This document shows positions 36,554 to 45,221 of a stretch of DNA of 64,000 nt, one piece after another. The position numbers and the translations under genes were made by a program. The stretch spans positions 372,001 to 436,000 of the forward strand of contig QFPW01000001.1 of assembly GCA_003241785.1 (NCBI GenBank). Reading direction: 5' to 3'. The DNA comes from Rhodovulum sulfidophilum. GTDB lineage: Bacteria > Pseudomonadota > Alphaproteobacteria > Rhodobacterales > Rhodobacteraceae. Below the pieces are notes generated by a model that saw nothing but the letters and a program-made list of their open reading frames with translations, ran no database searches and was not told the DNA's origin. Each line of letters begins with the position of its first letter. Position 1 is the stretch's first letter.

Positions 36554-38134
36554 ATGAGCCATATTCTCGCAATCGACCAGGGCACGACCTCGAGCCGGGC
36601 GATCGTCTTCGACGCCGGGCTCCGCGTGGTGGCGAGCGCGCAGGAGGAATTCCCGCAGATCTTCCCCCGCTCCGGTTGGGTCGAGCACGATCCGGCCGAC
36701 CTCTGGTCCACGACCGCCGCCACCTGCCGCGCCGCGATCGAGCGCGCCGAGCTGCGGCCGCGCGACATCGCGGCGATCGGCATCACCAACCAGCGCGAGA
36801 CCACGCTGGTCTGGGACCGCGCCACCGGGCAGCCGATCCACAACGCGATCGTCTGGCAGGACCGCCGCGGCGCGCCGCTGTGCGAGCAGCTTACCGCCGA
36901 GGGGATGGGCGATCTCGTCACCGAGCGCACCGGGCTGCTGCTCGATCCGTATTTCTCGGCGACCAAGCTCAAGTGGCTGCTCGACACGGTCGAGGGCGCG
37001 CGCGACCGGGCGAAGCGGGGCGCGCTCCTGTTCGGGACCGTCGACTGCTACCTGATCTGGCGGCTGACCGATGGCGCGACCCATGCGACGGACGCGACCA
37101 ACGCGGCGCGGACCATGCTTTACGATATCCGGAAGGGCCGCTGGGATCCCGACCTGCTCGCGCTCTTCGACGTGCCCGAGGCGATGCTGCCCGAGGTGCG
37201 CGACTGCGCCGCCGACTACGGCGCGACGCGGCCCGACCTCTTCGGCCGGCCGATCCCGATCCTCGGCGTCGCGGGCGACCAGCACGCGGCGACGGTCGGC
37301 CAGGCCTGCTTCGCCCCGGGCATGCTGAAATCGACCTATGGCACCGGCTGCTTCGCGCTGCTCAACACCGGCGCGACCCCGGTGCCGAGCCGGAACCGCC
37401 TGCTCACCACGATCGCCTACCAGCTCGACGGGAAGCCCACCTACGCGCTCGAGGGCTCGATCTTCATCGCGGGCGCGGTGGTGCAGTGGCTGCGCGACGG
37501 GCTCGGGCTGATCCGGACCGCGGCCGAGACGCAGGGGCTCGCCGAGCGCGCGAACCCCGAGGCCTCGGTCTATCTCGTCCCGGCCTTCACCGGCCTCGGC
37601 GCGCCCTACTGGGACCCGGAGGCGCGCGGCGCCATCCTCGGCCTCACCCGCGACACCGGCCCGGCGGAATTCGCCCGCGCCGCGCTCGAAAGCGTCGCCT
37701 TCCAGACCCGCGACCTCTGGGAGGCGATGCGCGCCGACTGGGCGGCGGCCGACGAGGGCGTGGAAGCGGCCACCCCGCGGGAGACCGTTGAAATGGCCAC
37801 CCCGCGGGTGGACGGGGTGGAAATGTCCACCCTGCGGGTGGACGGCGGCATGTCGGCGTCGGATTTCGCGATGCAGGCGCTCGCCGACATCCTCGGCGCC
37901 GCCGTGGACCGGCCGAAGGTGATCGAGACCACGGCGCTCGGGGCGGGATGGCTTGCGGGGATGCGCGCGGGGCTGTATCCGGGTCCGGCCGAATTCGCGG
38001 CTTCCTGGGCTCTGGAGCGTCGGTTCGAACCCCGGATGTCCGCCGACCGGCGGGAGACGAAATACGCGGGCTGGCGCGACGCGGTCGCCCGCGTTCTTGT
38101 AAAGCGCCCCGGGGCGAGGGAAGAGGGAAAATGA
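36554..38134 (+). CDS. glpK: Glycerol kinase with in-frame repeat expansion
   Basis: Phosphorylates glycerol to sn-glycerol 3-phosphate; 526 residues, about 25 longer than usual. It begins MSHILAIDQGTTSSRAIVFD and has FPRSGWVEHDPADLW, GITNQRETTLVWDR, WQDRR, YFSATKLKWLLD, AGDQHAATVGQACF and the second signature near residue 350. Between EAMRADW and the conserved LRVDGGMSASDFAMQ lie three imperfect 30-bp repeats (37763-37849) encoding EAATPRE, EMATPRVDG and EMSTLRVDG. The extra segment sits near the ATP-binding domain; activity may be unaffected but should be tested. The stop overlaps gap as ATGA. Confidence 0.95.
   Translation: MSHILAIDQGTTSSRAIVFDAGLRVVASAQEEFPQIFPRSGWVEHDPADLWSTTAATCRAAIERAELRPRDIAAIGITNQRETTLVWDRATGQPIHNAIVWQDRRGAPLCEQLTAEGMGDLVTERTGLLLDPYFSATKLKWLLDTVEGARDRAKRGALLFGTVDCYLIWRLTDGATHATDATNAARTMLYDIRKGRWDPDLLALFDVPEAMLPEVRDCAADYGATRPDLFGRPIPILGVAGDQHAATVGQACFAPGMLKSTYGTGCFALLNTGATPVPSRNRLLTTIAYQLDGKPTYALEGSIFIAGAVVQWLRDGLGLIRTAAETQGLAERANPEASVYLVPAFTGLGAPYWDPEARGAILGLTRDTGPAEFARAALESVAFQTRDLWEAMRADWAAADEGVEAATPRETVEMATPRVDGVEMSTLRVDGGMSASDFAMQALADILGAAVDRPKVIETTALGAGWLAGMRAGLYPGPAEFAASWALERRFEPRMSADRRETKYAGWRDAVARVLVKRPGAREEGK
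37763..37849. repeat. Three imperfect 30-bp repeats inside glpK
   Basis: Units at 37763-37789 (27 bp), 37790-37819 and 37820-37849. The last unit encodes the normal glpK LRVDGG motif; the first two are extra copies. The junction GGTGGAAATGTCCACC (37816-37831) followed by CTGCG is a near-palindrome resembling the intergenic element GGTGGGCG-N4-CGCCCACCCTGCG at 48285-48308. Confidence 0.85.
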
Positions 38135-39132
38135 CGGTCAAGGTTGCTATCAACGGCTTCGGGCGCATCGGGCGCAACGTTCTTCGCGCCATCATCGAGT
38201 CGGGTCGGACCGACATCGAAGTCGTCGCCATCAACGACCTCGGCCCCGTCGAGACCAACGCGCATCTCGTGCGCTATGACTCGGTGCACGGCCGCTTCCC
38301 CGGCACCGTGACCGTTTCGGGCGACACGATCGACGTCGGCCGCGGCCCGATCAAGGTGACCGCGGTCCGCAACCCCGCCGAGCTGCCCTGGGGCGACGTC
38401 GACATCGCGATGGAATGCACCGGCATCTTCACCGACAAGGAGAAGGCGAAGATCCATCTCGAGAACGGCTCGAAGCGCGTCCTCGTCTCCGCCCCCTCGG
38501 GCGGCGCCGACAAGACCATCGTCTTCGGCGTGAACGACAAGACGCTGACCAAGGACGACCTCGTCGTCTCGAACGCCTCCTGCACCACGAACTGCCTCTC
38601 GCCGGTGGCCTATGTCCTCGACAAGGCGGTCGGGATCGAGAAGGGGTTCATGACCACGATCCACAGCTACACCGGCGACCAGCCGACGCTCGACACGATG
38701 CACAAGGATCTCTACCGGGCCCGCGCCGCGGCGCTCTCGATGATCCCGACCTCGACCGGCGCCGCGAAGGCGGTCGGCCTCGTGCTGCCGCAGCTCAACG
38801 GCAAGCTCGACGGCGTCGCGATCCGCGTCCCGACCCCGAACGTCTCGGTGGTCGACCTCGTCTTCATCGCGAAGAAGGCGACCACGGTGGCCGAGGTGAA
38901 CGCGGCGATCAAGGAAGCCGCCGAGGGCGAGCTGAAGGGCATCCTCGGCTACACGCTCGAGCCGCTGGTGTCCTCGGACTTCAACCACGACCCGCATTCC
39001 TCGGTGTTCCACATGGACCAGACCAAGGTCATGGACGGGACCATGGTCCGCATCCTGACCTGGTACGACAACGAATGGGGCTTCTCCAACCGCATGAGCG
39101 ACACCGCCGTCGCGATGGGCAAGCTGATCTGA
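38131..39132 (+). CDS. gap: Glyceraldehyde-3-phosphate dehydrogenase, type I
   Basis: 333 residues of NAD-dependent GAPDH. It starts MTVKVAINGFGRIGRNVLRA; the catalytic Cys lies in VVSNASCTTNCLSPVAYVLD and the catalytic His in TTIHSYTGDQPTLD. The C-terminus reads WYDNEWGFSNRMSDTAVAMG. Its ATG overlaps the glpK stop (ATGA), so glycerol kinase and GAPDH are translationally coupled, an unusual but sensible pairing for glycerol-fed central metabolism. A terminator follows. Confidence 0.97.
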   Translation: MTVKVAINGFGRIGRNVLRAIIESGRTDIEVVAINDLGPVETNAHLVRYDSVHGRFPGTVTVSGDTIDVGRGPIKVTAVRNPAELPWGDVDIAMECTGIFTDKEKAKIHLENGSKRVLVSAPSGGADKTIVFGVNDKTLTKDDLVVSNASCTTNCLSPVAYVLDKAVGIEKGFMTTIHSYTGDQPTLDTMHKDLYRARAAALSMIPTSTGAAKAVGLVLPQLNGKLDGVAIRVPTPNVSVVDLVFIAKKATTVAEVNAAIKEAAEGELKGILGYTLEPLVSSDFNHDPHSSVFHMDQTKVMDGTMVRILTWYDNEWGFSNRMSDTAVAMGKLI

Positions 39133-39143
39133 ACGCGGCGAAG

Positions 39144-39168
39144 GCGGGGCCGCACGGCCCCGCTTTCT
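39144..39168 (+). terminator. Rho-independent terminator after gap
   Basis: Stem GCGGGGCC (39144-39151) / GGCCCCGC (39156-39163), loop GCAC, followed by TTTCTT. Confidence 0.8.
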
Positions 39169-39221
39169 TCCCCGGAGATGGTTCGCCGCGCGCCTCGGAA
39201 CCGGCGCGGCGGGCTTCGGAG

Positions 39222-40070
39222 CTAGGGCAGGAACAGGCTTCGCAGAATATCCGGCGCCTCCGGTCCAAGCGCGACGAGCGTGTCGTTGAAGGCGATCGTC
39301 CATCCGCATCCCTCGGCCGGCGGCAGCTGGTCCAGCATTCCCAGCGCCTCCAAACCCGCCGGATCCCGGCCCGCCGCCTCGTAGGCGCGTGTCAGGATGC
39401 CATAGGCCGCCTCCGGCGACGGCGGCTCCGGCACGGTGCCGTCGCCGCGCGCGGCGGCCTTCACGATTTCCGCCTTGAGACCGGACAGCCGGGCGAACGC
39501 CGCGAGCAGATCGGGCGTGGGCCGCGGCTCCGCCGGGGGTCCGATGAAGTAGTATCCCGCGCAGATCGCCGGAGACGCCGCCGCGAGATCGGCCAGCACC
39601 GGCGCGCTGCCCCGGACATAGCTCACGATCGCCTCGTCGGGCGCCCTCAGGAAATCCTTCAGGAAATACGGGGCGATGATCTCCTCGCCGACGCCCCGGG
39701 AGCGCGCCATGATCTCGTCCGGCGCGGCGGTTGCGAGGATTTCCGAGAAAGCGAGGCGAAGCCTTTCGCGGCTTTCCGGATGACGGGCGAGAACCGCCGC
39801 TGTGAACGGGTCCTCGCTAATCATCTCCACCACGACATCGGGCAGATAGGCGCGCCTGATAGCGCTCGTCGCGGCGCCGCTGATCGAAATCACGAACACC
39901 ACGAAGAAGGCCACGATCAGATTCGTGGCGCCTCCGCCGCCCGTGCCGGAATCCAGCGAGCGCCGGAGGGGCCATGACAGCGCGCCCGCCACCCCGCCGA
40001 CGACCGCGGCGACCAGCCCGCTAAGAACGATCTCGGGCAGCGATAATAGCCAGATAATGATCGCATTCAT
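39222..40070 (-). CDS. Hypothetical membrane protein
   Basis: 282 residues. Two N-terminal membrane segments (ILLSLPEIVLSGLVAAVVGGVAG region, residues about 3-30, and TNLIVAFFVVFVISISGAA, about 48-66), then a mostly helical soluble domain of about 210 residues rich in Ala, Pro and acidic residues. The C-terminal region includes TIAFNDTLVALGPEAPDILR. No known family recognised. Transcribed convergently with gap. Confidence 0.6.
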   Translation of the reverse strand: MNAIIIWLLSLPEIVLSGLVAAVVGGVAGALSWPLRRSLDSGTGGGGATNLIVAFFVVFVISISGAATSAIRRAYLPDVVVEMISEDPFTAAVLARHPESRERLRLAFSEILATAAPDEIMARSRGVGEEIIAPYFLKDFLRAPDEAIVSYVRGSAPVLADLAAASPAICAGYYFIGPPAEPRPTPDLLAAFARLSGLKAEIVKAAARGDGTVPEPPSPEAAYGILTRAYEAAGRDPAGLEALGMLDQLPPAEGCGWTIAFNDTLVALGPEAPDILRSLFLP

Positions 40071-40258
40071 GATTGGCCGCGCAAGTTCCGGATCGCTTGA
40101 TCCTTAAGCGATCTTTTACTTGGGTAAAGCGCATTTCGCAGCATGGGTTAACCGCCCTGACCCGCGCCCGCGCCGATATACCCGGCGTAAACCCATCGCC
40201 GCTATGCCCAGTTCCGGACCCCGGATCAGGCGGCCGGGCCGGATATCGGAGGAGCGGC

Positions 40259-40888
40259 GTGATCGGCCTCATTCAGCGCTTTCTCGACCGCCGGGCGATC
40301 GGCGCCGGCAAGTCGGTCAGCCTGTGGCGGCGGCTCCGCAAGCCGTCTCCGGAGCTCTGGACGGAATATCTGCGGCGGCACGGCGGGTTCCAGGCGTTCG
40401 GGCGCGGCTGCTACATGCTCGACGACAACGTCTTCACCGACCCCGCCTTCACCTCGATCGGCGACAATGTCTGGATCGTCGGCGCCTGGATCTCCGGCCA
40501 CGACGGCAGCGCGGTCATGCTGGGACGCGCCTATGGCAAGCGCCTCGACGCGGTCGGCCCGGTGATCATCCGCGACGACGTCTTCATCGGCCGGGGCGCG
40601 ACCATCCTGCCCGGCGTCACCATCGGCCCCCGCGCGATCGTCGGCGCCGGCGCGGTGGTGAGCCGCGACGTGCCGCCGAATTCGGTCGTCGCGGGCAATC
40701 CCGCCCGGTTCATCCGCACGCTCGACGCGCATGTGGCGCTCGTCGAGGCGCGGAGCCGCGCCTATCCCTGGTACGAGCTGATCGCCCGGCGCGAGGGCGG
40801 CCACGATCCCGCGCTCGAGCCCGAGCTCAGGCGCAGGCGGCTCCGGCATTTCTTCGGCGCCCCCGGCACGGCGCCCGACCGCGCCTGA
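40259..40888 (+). CDS. Hexapeptide-repeat acyltransferase (LbH fold)
   Basis: 209 residues, starting at a GTG preceded by GGAGGAG. Left-handed beta-helix repeats are visible in TDPAFTSIGDNVWIVGAWIS, VGPVIIRDDVFIGRGATILPGVTIGPRAIVGAGAVV, followed by the CAT/NodL-type ending SRDVPPNSVVAGNPARFIRT. These enzymes O-acetylate sugars or lipids. No adjacent polysaccharide genes reveal the substrate. Upstream frames (from 40073) lack conservation. Confidence 0.85.
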   Translation: MIGLIQRFLDRRAIGAGKSVSLWRRLRKPSPELWTEYLRRHGGFQAFGRGCYMLDDNVFTDPAFTSIGDNVWIVGAWISGHDGSAVMLGRAYGKRLDAVGPVIIRDDVFIGRGATILPGVTIGPRAIVGAGAVVSRDVPPNSVVAGNPARFIRTLDAHVALVEARSRAYPWYELIARREGGHDPALEPELRRRRLRHFFGAPGTAPDRA

Positions 40889-40939
40889 CGATGCGTCGGC
40901 CGGGCGCGGCCGGAGAAGGTTCGGACTTCGGAGAAGGGT

Positions 40940-43108
40940 TCAGAAATTGACCGTCGCGCCGACCACGACGCGCCGGGGCTCGCCGTAGAAGCAGGAATAG
41001 GTGCAGTTCACATAATCCTTGTCGAAGAGGTTGGTCCCGTTCACCGCGAGGCTCCACTTGCCGAAGTCGTAGCTCGCGCTCGCATCCCACAGCGTGTAGC
41101 CCGGCACGTTCCAGCTCGACCAGCTGGCGACCGAATCCCCGATGTAGCGCACGCCGGCGCCGGCGCTGAGCTCGGGCAGGCCCCAGCCCGCGAAGGAATA
41201 CTGCCCCCAGAGCGAAGCGGTGTTCCAGGGCACGTTGCCCTGCCGCGCGCCGTCCGTGCCGCCCGGCCCGGCCTCGATCGTGCGCGCGTCGGTATAGGCG
41301 TAGGAGGCGATCACGCTCAGCGTCTCCGTCAGCGCCCCCGATGCGGAGAGCTCGACGCCCTTGGAGCGCACCTTGCCGTCCTGCATCGAGAAGCTCGGAT
41401 CCACTGGATCGGTCGTCACCACGTTGGTCTGGTCGATCTGGTAGATCGCGGCGGAGAGCAGCAGGTCGCGCCCGACCGGCTGCCAGCGCACGCCCGCCTC
41501 GTAGAGCGTGCCCTCGGTCGGCTTCAGCCGGTTGCCCAGCCGGTCGACCCCGCCCACCGGCTCGAAGGACTGGCCCCAGCTCAGATAGGGCGCGACCCCG
41601 TTCGGCATCAGATAGACGAGCCCGGCGCGTCCGGTGAAGGCGTCGGTCTTCTCGTTGTCGGCGTAGACCACGCCGGTGTTCGGATCGCGGTCGGAATAGG
41701 TCACCCAGTCCTGCCGCCCGCCGAGCGTCAGCACCCAGTTGCCCCAGGTCATCTGGTCCTGCGCGTAGAGCCCGTAGCGCTCGGTCCGGTCGATCTCGGC
41801 CCAGGCGTCGGTGATCTCGCCGATCGGCGAGCCATAGACCGGGTCGAACAGGTTCAGCGGACCCACGGTGCGGCCCACCCGATCGGTAGAATGCTTGCCG
41901 TAAGACATGTCGAAGCCAATGAGCGAGGTATGCTCGGTCGGACCATAGGCCCAGTCGACGACGAGGTTATTGTCCGATGTGACGCCCTCGGACCAGTCGG
42001 TGCGGTCCTGCGCGGCGCGGGTGATCGTCGCCATGTCGGCCTCGAGCGCGTTGCTCCAGATCGAGGGCATGTCGACGTCGGAGCGATAGTAGCGCCCGTT
42101 CAGGTTGAGCGTCACATTGGGCGCGAAGGCGTGGCTGAAGAGATAGCCGGCGGACCAGACGGTCGAATCGTACTTGTCGTAATCCGGCTCGCCGACGAAC
42201 CGGTTCCGGTCGATCTTCCCGTTCGGGTTCGGCAGGATCGTCCCCGCGAGGGGCAGGCCGTAGACATAGGCGGTGCGGTCGTGCTGATACATGCCGAGCA
42301 GCGTGAGCGAAGTATCCGCGTCCGGCGCCCAGGTCACCGCCGGGGCGATGTACTGGCGGTCGAGCGGCACGTAGTCGACGAAGCTGTTGGCGTCCCGCGC
42401 CACGCCGGTCAGGCGCCAGGTCCAGATCCCGTCGTCGTCGAAGGCGCCGCCGAAATCGGCGGTGAGCTCCTTCCAGTCGTCGGTGCCGTACCGTAGCCCG
42501 ATCTCGCGCAGCGGCTCGGCGGTCGGCCGCTTCGAGACGGTGTTGAGGATGCCGGCGGGCCCCGACTGGCCGTAGACGGTCGAGGACGGGCCCTTCAGCA
42601 CCTCGACCCGCTCGAGGCCGTAGATTTCCTGCCCGCCGTCGAAGACGTTGACCGCCCAGCGCATGCCGTCGCGGAAGATGTTGCCGGTGTAGGGGTCGAG
42701 CCGGAAGCCGCGGGTCAGCAGGCTGTCGCCGGTCCCGTCCTCGCCGCCGAAGGGCGTCACGCCGGTGGCGTAGTTGACGGCGGAGGTCAGCGAATTCGCG
42801 CCCGTGACCCGCATCTGCTCCTGGCCGACCACGGTGACCGATTGCGGCGTCTCGAGGATCGGCGTCGCGGTCTTGGTCGCGGTCGCGGAAACCTCCGGCA
42901 CGAAGCCCTCGACCGGGCCGGTCGCGCTGGCGGCGCCCTCGACGGTGATGGTCGCGAGCTCGGTCGCGACGTCCTCCGCGGCGCTCTGCGCCGCCGCGGC
43001 GCCGGCGAGGGCGAGGAGGCTCGCGCCGCCGAGCAGCGCGCCGGGAAGACGCGGGAAGCCGCCCGCGCGCGGGCGCCGGCCGCCCGGCCGGTTCAAGTCG
43101 TACGTCAT
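40940..43108 (-). CDS. TonB-dependent siderophore receptor
   Basis: 722 residues, outer-membrane beta-barrel receptor of the ferric siderophore type. A signal peptide (ALLGGASLLALAGAAAAQSA) precedes the plug domain: TPILETPQSVTVVGQEQM, then GFRLDPYTGNIFRDGMRW and GLERVEVLKGPSSTVYGQSG, then NTVSKRPT. The barrel ends in the terminal aromatic motif VVVGATVNF. The Met at 43108 (MTYDLNRPGG) is preferred over 43150, which would add 14 residues before the signal peptide. Next to pqqA but divergent. Iron-regulated expression is likely from family knowledge; the ferric ligand is unknown. Confidence 0.9.
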   Translation of the reverse strand: MTYDLNRPGGRRPRAGGFPRLPGALLGGASLLALAGAAAAQSAAEDVATELATITVEGAASATGPVEGFVPEVSATATKTATPILETPQSVTVVGQEQMRVTGANSLTSAVNYATGVTPFGGEDGTGDSLLTRGFRLDPYTGNIFRDGMRWAVNVFDGGQEIYGLERVEVLKGPSSTVYGQSGPAGILNTVSKRPTAEPLREIGLRYGTDDWKELTADFGGAFDDDGIWTWRLTGVARDANSFVDYVPLDRQYIAPAVTWAPDADTSLTLLGMYQHDRTAYVYGLPLAGTILPNPNGKIDRNRFVGEPDYDKYDSTVWSAGYLFSHAFAPNVTLNLNGRYYRSDVDMPSIWSNALEADMATITRAAQDRTDWSEGVTSDNNLVVDWAYGPTEHTSLIGFDMSYGKHSTDRVGRTVGPLNLFDPVYGSPIGEITDAWAEIDRTERYGLYAQDQMTWGNWVLTLGGRQDWVTYSDRDPNTGVVYADNEKTDAFTGRAGLVYLMPNGVAPYLSWGQSFEPVGGVDRLGNRLKPTEGTLYEAGVRWQPVGRDLLLSAAIYQIDQTNVVTTDPVDPSFSMQDGKVRSKGVELSASGALTETLSVIASYAYTDARTIEAGPGGTDGARQGNVPWNTASLWGQYSFAGWGLPELSAGAGVRYIGDSVASWSSWNVPGYTLWDASASYDFGKWSLAVNGTNLFDKDYVNCTYSCFYGEPRRVVVGATVNF

Positions 43109-43416
43109 GCGTGACCTCGATGGAACGGAGCTGGCGGCCGTCGGGATCACGGCGAGGCTGGCGAAGGGATCGGGAACCGGCGCGCGTTTCGGGCGCCATG
43201 AACTTCGCGTGATCTACGCGCCGCCGGCCGCGGCCGTCAAGCGCGCGCGCGGGCGGTCGGGGATACCCCCGCGTCGCGCCGAAGTGATCGGCGCCTACGA
43301 CTAAAGTCCTGAAAACTACGATCAAAGTCGCATTTCCCCGCCGCGCCATCGCGTTGACTCACCGGGGGGCCGCGCCTAACCTACCCGGACAACCATAAAT
43401 TTCGGAGGAACTGCGC
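43109..43416. other. Divergent intergenic region between the TonB receptor and pqqA
   Basis: About 300 bp containing the pqqA promoter (43354-43382). No further gene is seen. Two nearly identical hexamers, AAAGTCC and AAAGTCG, lie near 43304 and 43325, but no clear iron-regulator box is recognised. Confidence 0.5.
43354..43382 (+). promoter_or_regulatory. Sigma70-type promoter of the pqq operon
   Basis: TTGACT (43354-43359) and TAACCT (43377-43382) with a 17-bp spacer, 34 bp before the pqqA ATG. Confidence 0.6.
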
Positions 43417-43509
43417 ATGGCCTGGACCAAACCTGAGATCCTCGAGATCAACTGCGGCATGGAAATCAACATGTACGGCCCGGCGGAGGACGAAGGCGTC
43501 CTGTTCTGA
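43417..43509 (+). CDS. pqqA: PQQ precursor peptide PqqA
   Basis: A 30-residue peptide, MAWTKPEILEINCGMEINMY followed by GPAEDEGVLF. The Glu and Tyr of the EINMY motif are the residues that PqqE cross-links to build pyrroloquinoline quinone. It is too short for ordinary gene finding but is clear from the motif, from GGAGGA 6 bp before CTGCGC-ATG, and from pqqB 33 bp downstream. The promoter at 43354-43382 lies directly upstream. Confidence 0.95.
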   Translation: MAWTKPEILEINCGMEINMYGPAEDEGVLF

Positions 43510-43542
43510 GGCCCTGGCGCGTGGAGCAAAGCGACACGAGCC

Positions 43543-44442
43543 ATGTTCCGCGCGCGCATCCTCGGGGCCGCGGCCGGAGGCGGGCTTCCGCAGTGGAACT
43601 GCGGCTGCGATAACTGCCGTCTGGCGCGAAACGGGGCGATCCCGTCCCTGACGCAATCCTCGCTCGCGGTGTCCGGCGATGGCGTATCCTGGGCCATCCT
43701 GAACGCCTCGCCGGATATCCGCGCCCAGCTCGCCGTGACGCCCGCGCTCTGGCCTACCGGGCCGCGCGACCTGCCGATCCGGTCGGTGCTGCTCACCAAT
43801 GGCGACATCGACCACGTCGCGGGCCTGCTGACGCTGCGCGAGAAGCAGCCCTTCACGCTTTACGCCACAGCGGAGATCCTCGGCGTGATCGCGGCCAACC
43901 CGATCTTCGACGCGCTCGACCGCGACAGGGTGATCCGCCGGGAGGTGGCGCTTGGCGCCGCGACCGAGATCTCCCCCGGCCTCACGGCCGAGCTCTTCGC
44001 CGTGCCGGGCAAGGTGCCGCTCTACATGGAAGGCGCCGAGGCCGAGGTGCGGACCGACCTCCTCGGCGAGCAGACCGTGGGCGTGCAGCTGCGCGCCGGC
44101 GGCGCGGACGTCTTCTACATCCCCGGCTGCGCGCGGGTGACGCCCGAGCTCGCCGCCCGGATCGACGGCGCCGCGGCGCTGTTCTTCGACGGCACGCTCT
44201 GGCGGGACGACGAGATGCTGGTGACCGGGGTCGGGACCAAGACCGGCGCGCGGATGGGCCATATCTCGATGAGCGGCCCGGAGGGCTCGATCGCGGCGCT
44301 GGCCCCCCTCTCGATCGGCCGCCGGATCTTCATCCACATGAACAACACCAATCCCGCGCTTTTACCCCACTCGCGCGAGCGGGCGGAAGCGGCGGCCGCC
44401 GGCTGGATCATCGGCCAGGACGGCATGGAGATCGACCTATGA
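43543..44442 (+). CDS. pqqB: PQQ biosynthesis protein PqqB
   Basis: 299 residues, metallo-beta-lactamase fold. It starts MFRARILGAAAGGGLPQWNC and has the family CGCDNCRLAR cysteine pattern near residues 20-30, the metal motif LLTNGDIDHVAGLLTLREKQ near residue 88, and GTKTGARMGHISMSGPEGSI. PqqB acts as an iron-dependent hydroxylase on the Glu-Tyr intermediate. Its stop overlaps pqqC as ATGA. Confidence 0.95.
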   Translation: MFRARILGAAAGGGLPQWNCGCDNCRLARNGAIPSLTQSSLAVSGDGVSWAILNASPDIRAQLAVTPALWPTGPRDLPIRSVLLTNGDIDHVAGLLTLREKQPFTLYATAEILGVIAANPIFDALDRDRVIRREVALGAATEISPGLTAELFAVPGKVPLYMEGAEAEVRTDLLGEQTVGVQLRAGGADVFYIPGCARVTPELAARIDGAAALFFDGTLWRDDEMLVTGVGTKTGARMGHISMSGPEGSIAALAPLSIGRRIFIHMNNTNPALLPHSRERAEAAAAGWIIGQDGMEIDL

Positions 44443-45221
44443 CCGGCCAAGCCCTCTCCCGCGCCGAGTTCGAGGCCCGCCTGCGCGCGATCGGGGCCGA
44501 GCGGTACCACGACCGGCACCCGTTCCATCACCGGCTGCATTCGGGCGGCTGCTCTCCCGATCAGGTGCGCGCCTGGGTGATCAACCGCTACTACTACCAG
44601 TCGCGGATCCCGATGAAGGACGCCGCCTTCATGAGCCGGGTCGAGGATCCCGACCTGCGCCGGGCCTGGCGCTCGCGCATCGAGGATCACGACGGCACCG
44701 AGCACAACGAGGGCGGCATCCGCCGCTGGCTCCGGCTCGCCGAGGCGGTCGGGCTCGATCCCGATTACGTCGCGAGCACGAAGGGCGTGCTGCCCGCCAC
44801 CCGCTTCGCGGTCGACGCCTATGTCCGCTTCGTGCGCGACAAGACGCTGCTGGAGGCGATCGCCTCCTCGCTGACCGAGCTTTTCGCGCCCAGGATCCAC
44901 GCCCAGCGCATCGAGGGGCTGCTCGCGAACTACGCCTTCGCCGACGACGCGAGCCTCGCCTATTTCCGCAACCGGCTCAGCGAGGCGCCGAAGGACGTGG
45001 CCTTCGGCCTCGCCTATGTGCTCGACCACGCCGACACGCTCGAGAAGCAGGACGCGGCCGCGGCGGCGCTCACCTTCAAGACCGAGGTGCTCTGGTCCCA
45101 GCTCGACGCGCTCGAAAGCGCCTATGTCAGCCCCGGCCGGATCCCGCCTGGCGGCTGGCGGCCACATGAGGGCCTGCGCGCCGAGGCGTCCGAAAGCCGC
45201 GCGACCGAGGCCGCGACATGA
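44439..45221 (+). CDS. pqqC: Pyrroloquinoline-quinone synthase PqqC
   Basis: 260 residues, helical TENA-like oxidase that catalyses the last ring closure and oxidation of PQQ. Active-site stretches: ERYHDRHPFHHRLHSGG near residue 22, RAWVINRYYYQSRIPMKDAA, RIEDHDGTEHNEGGI and FGLAYVLDHADTLEKQ. It overlaps pqqB and pqqD at ATGA junctions, so the operon is translationally coupled. Confidence 0.96.
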   Translation: MTGQALSRAEFEARLRAIGAERYHDRHPFHHRLHSGGCSPDQVRAWVINRYYYQSRIPMKDAAFMSRVEDPDLRRAWRSRIEDHDGTEHNEGGIRRWLRLAEAVGLDPDYVASTKGVLPATRFAVDAYVRFVRDKTLLEAIASSLTELFAPRIHAQRIEGLLANYAFADDASLAYFRNRLSEAPKDVAFGLAYVLDHADTLEKQDAAAAALTFKTEVLWSQLDALESAYVSPGRIPPGGWRPHEGLRAEASESRATEAAT

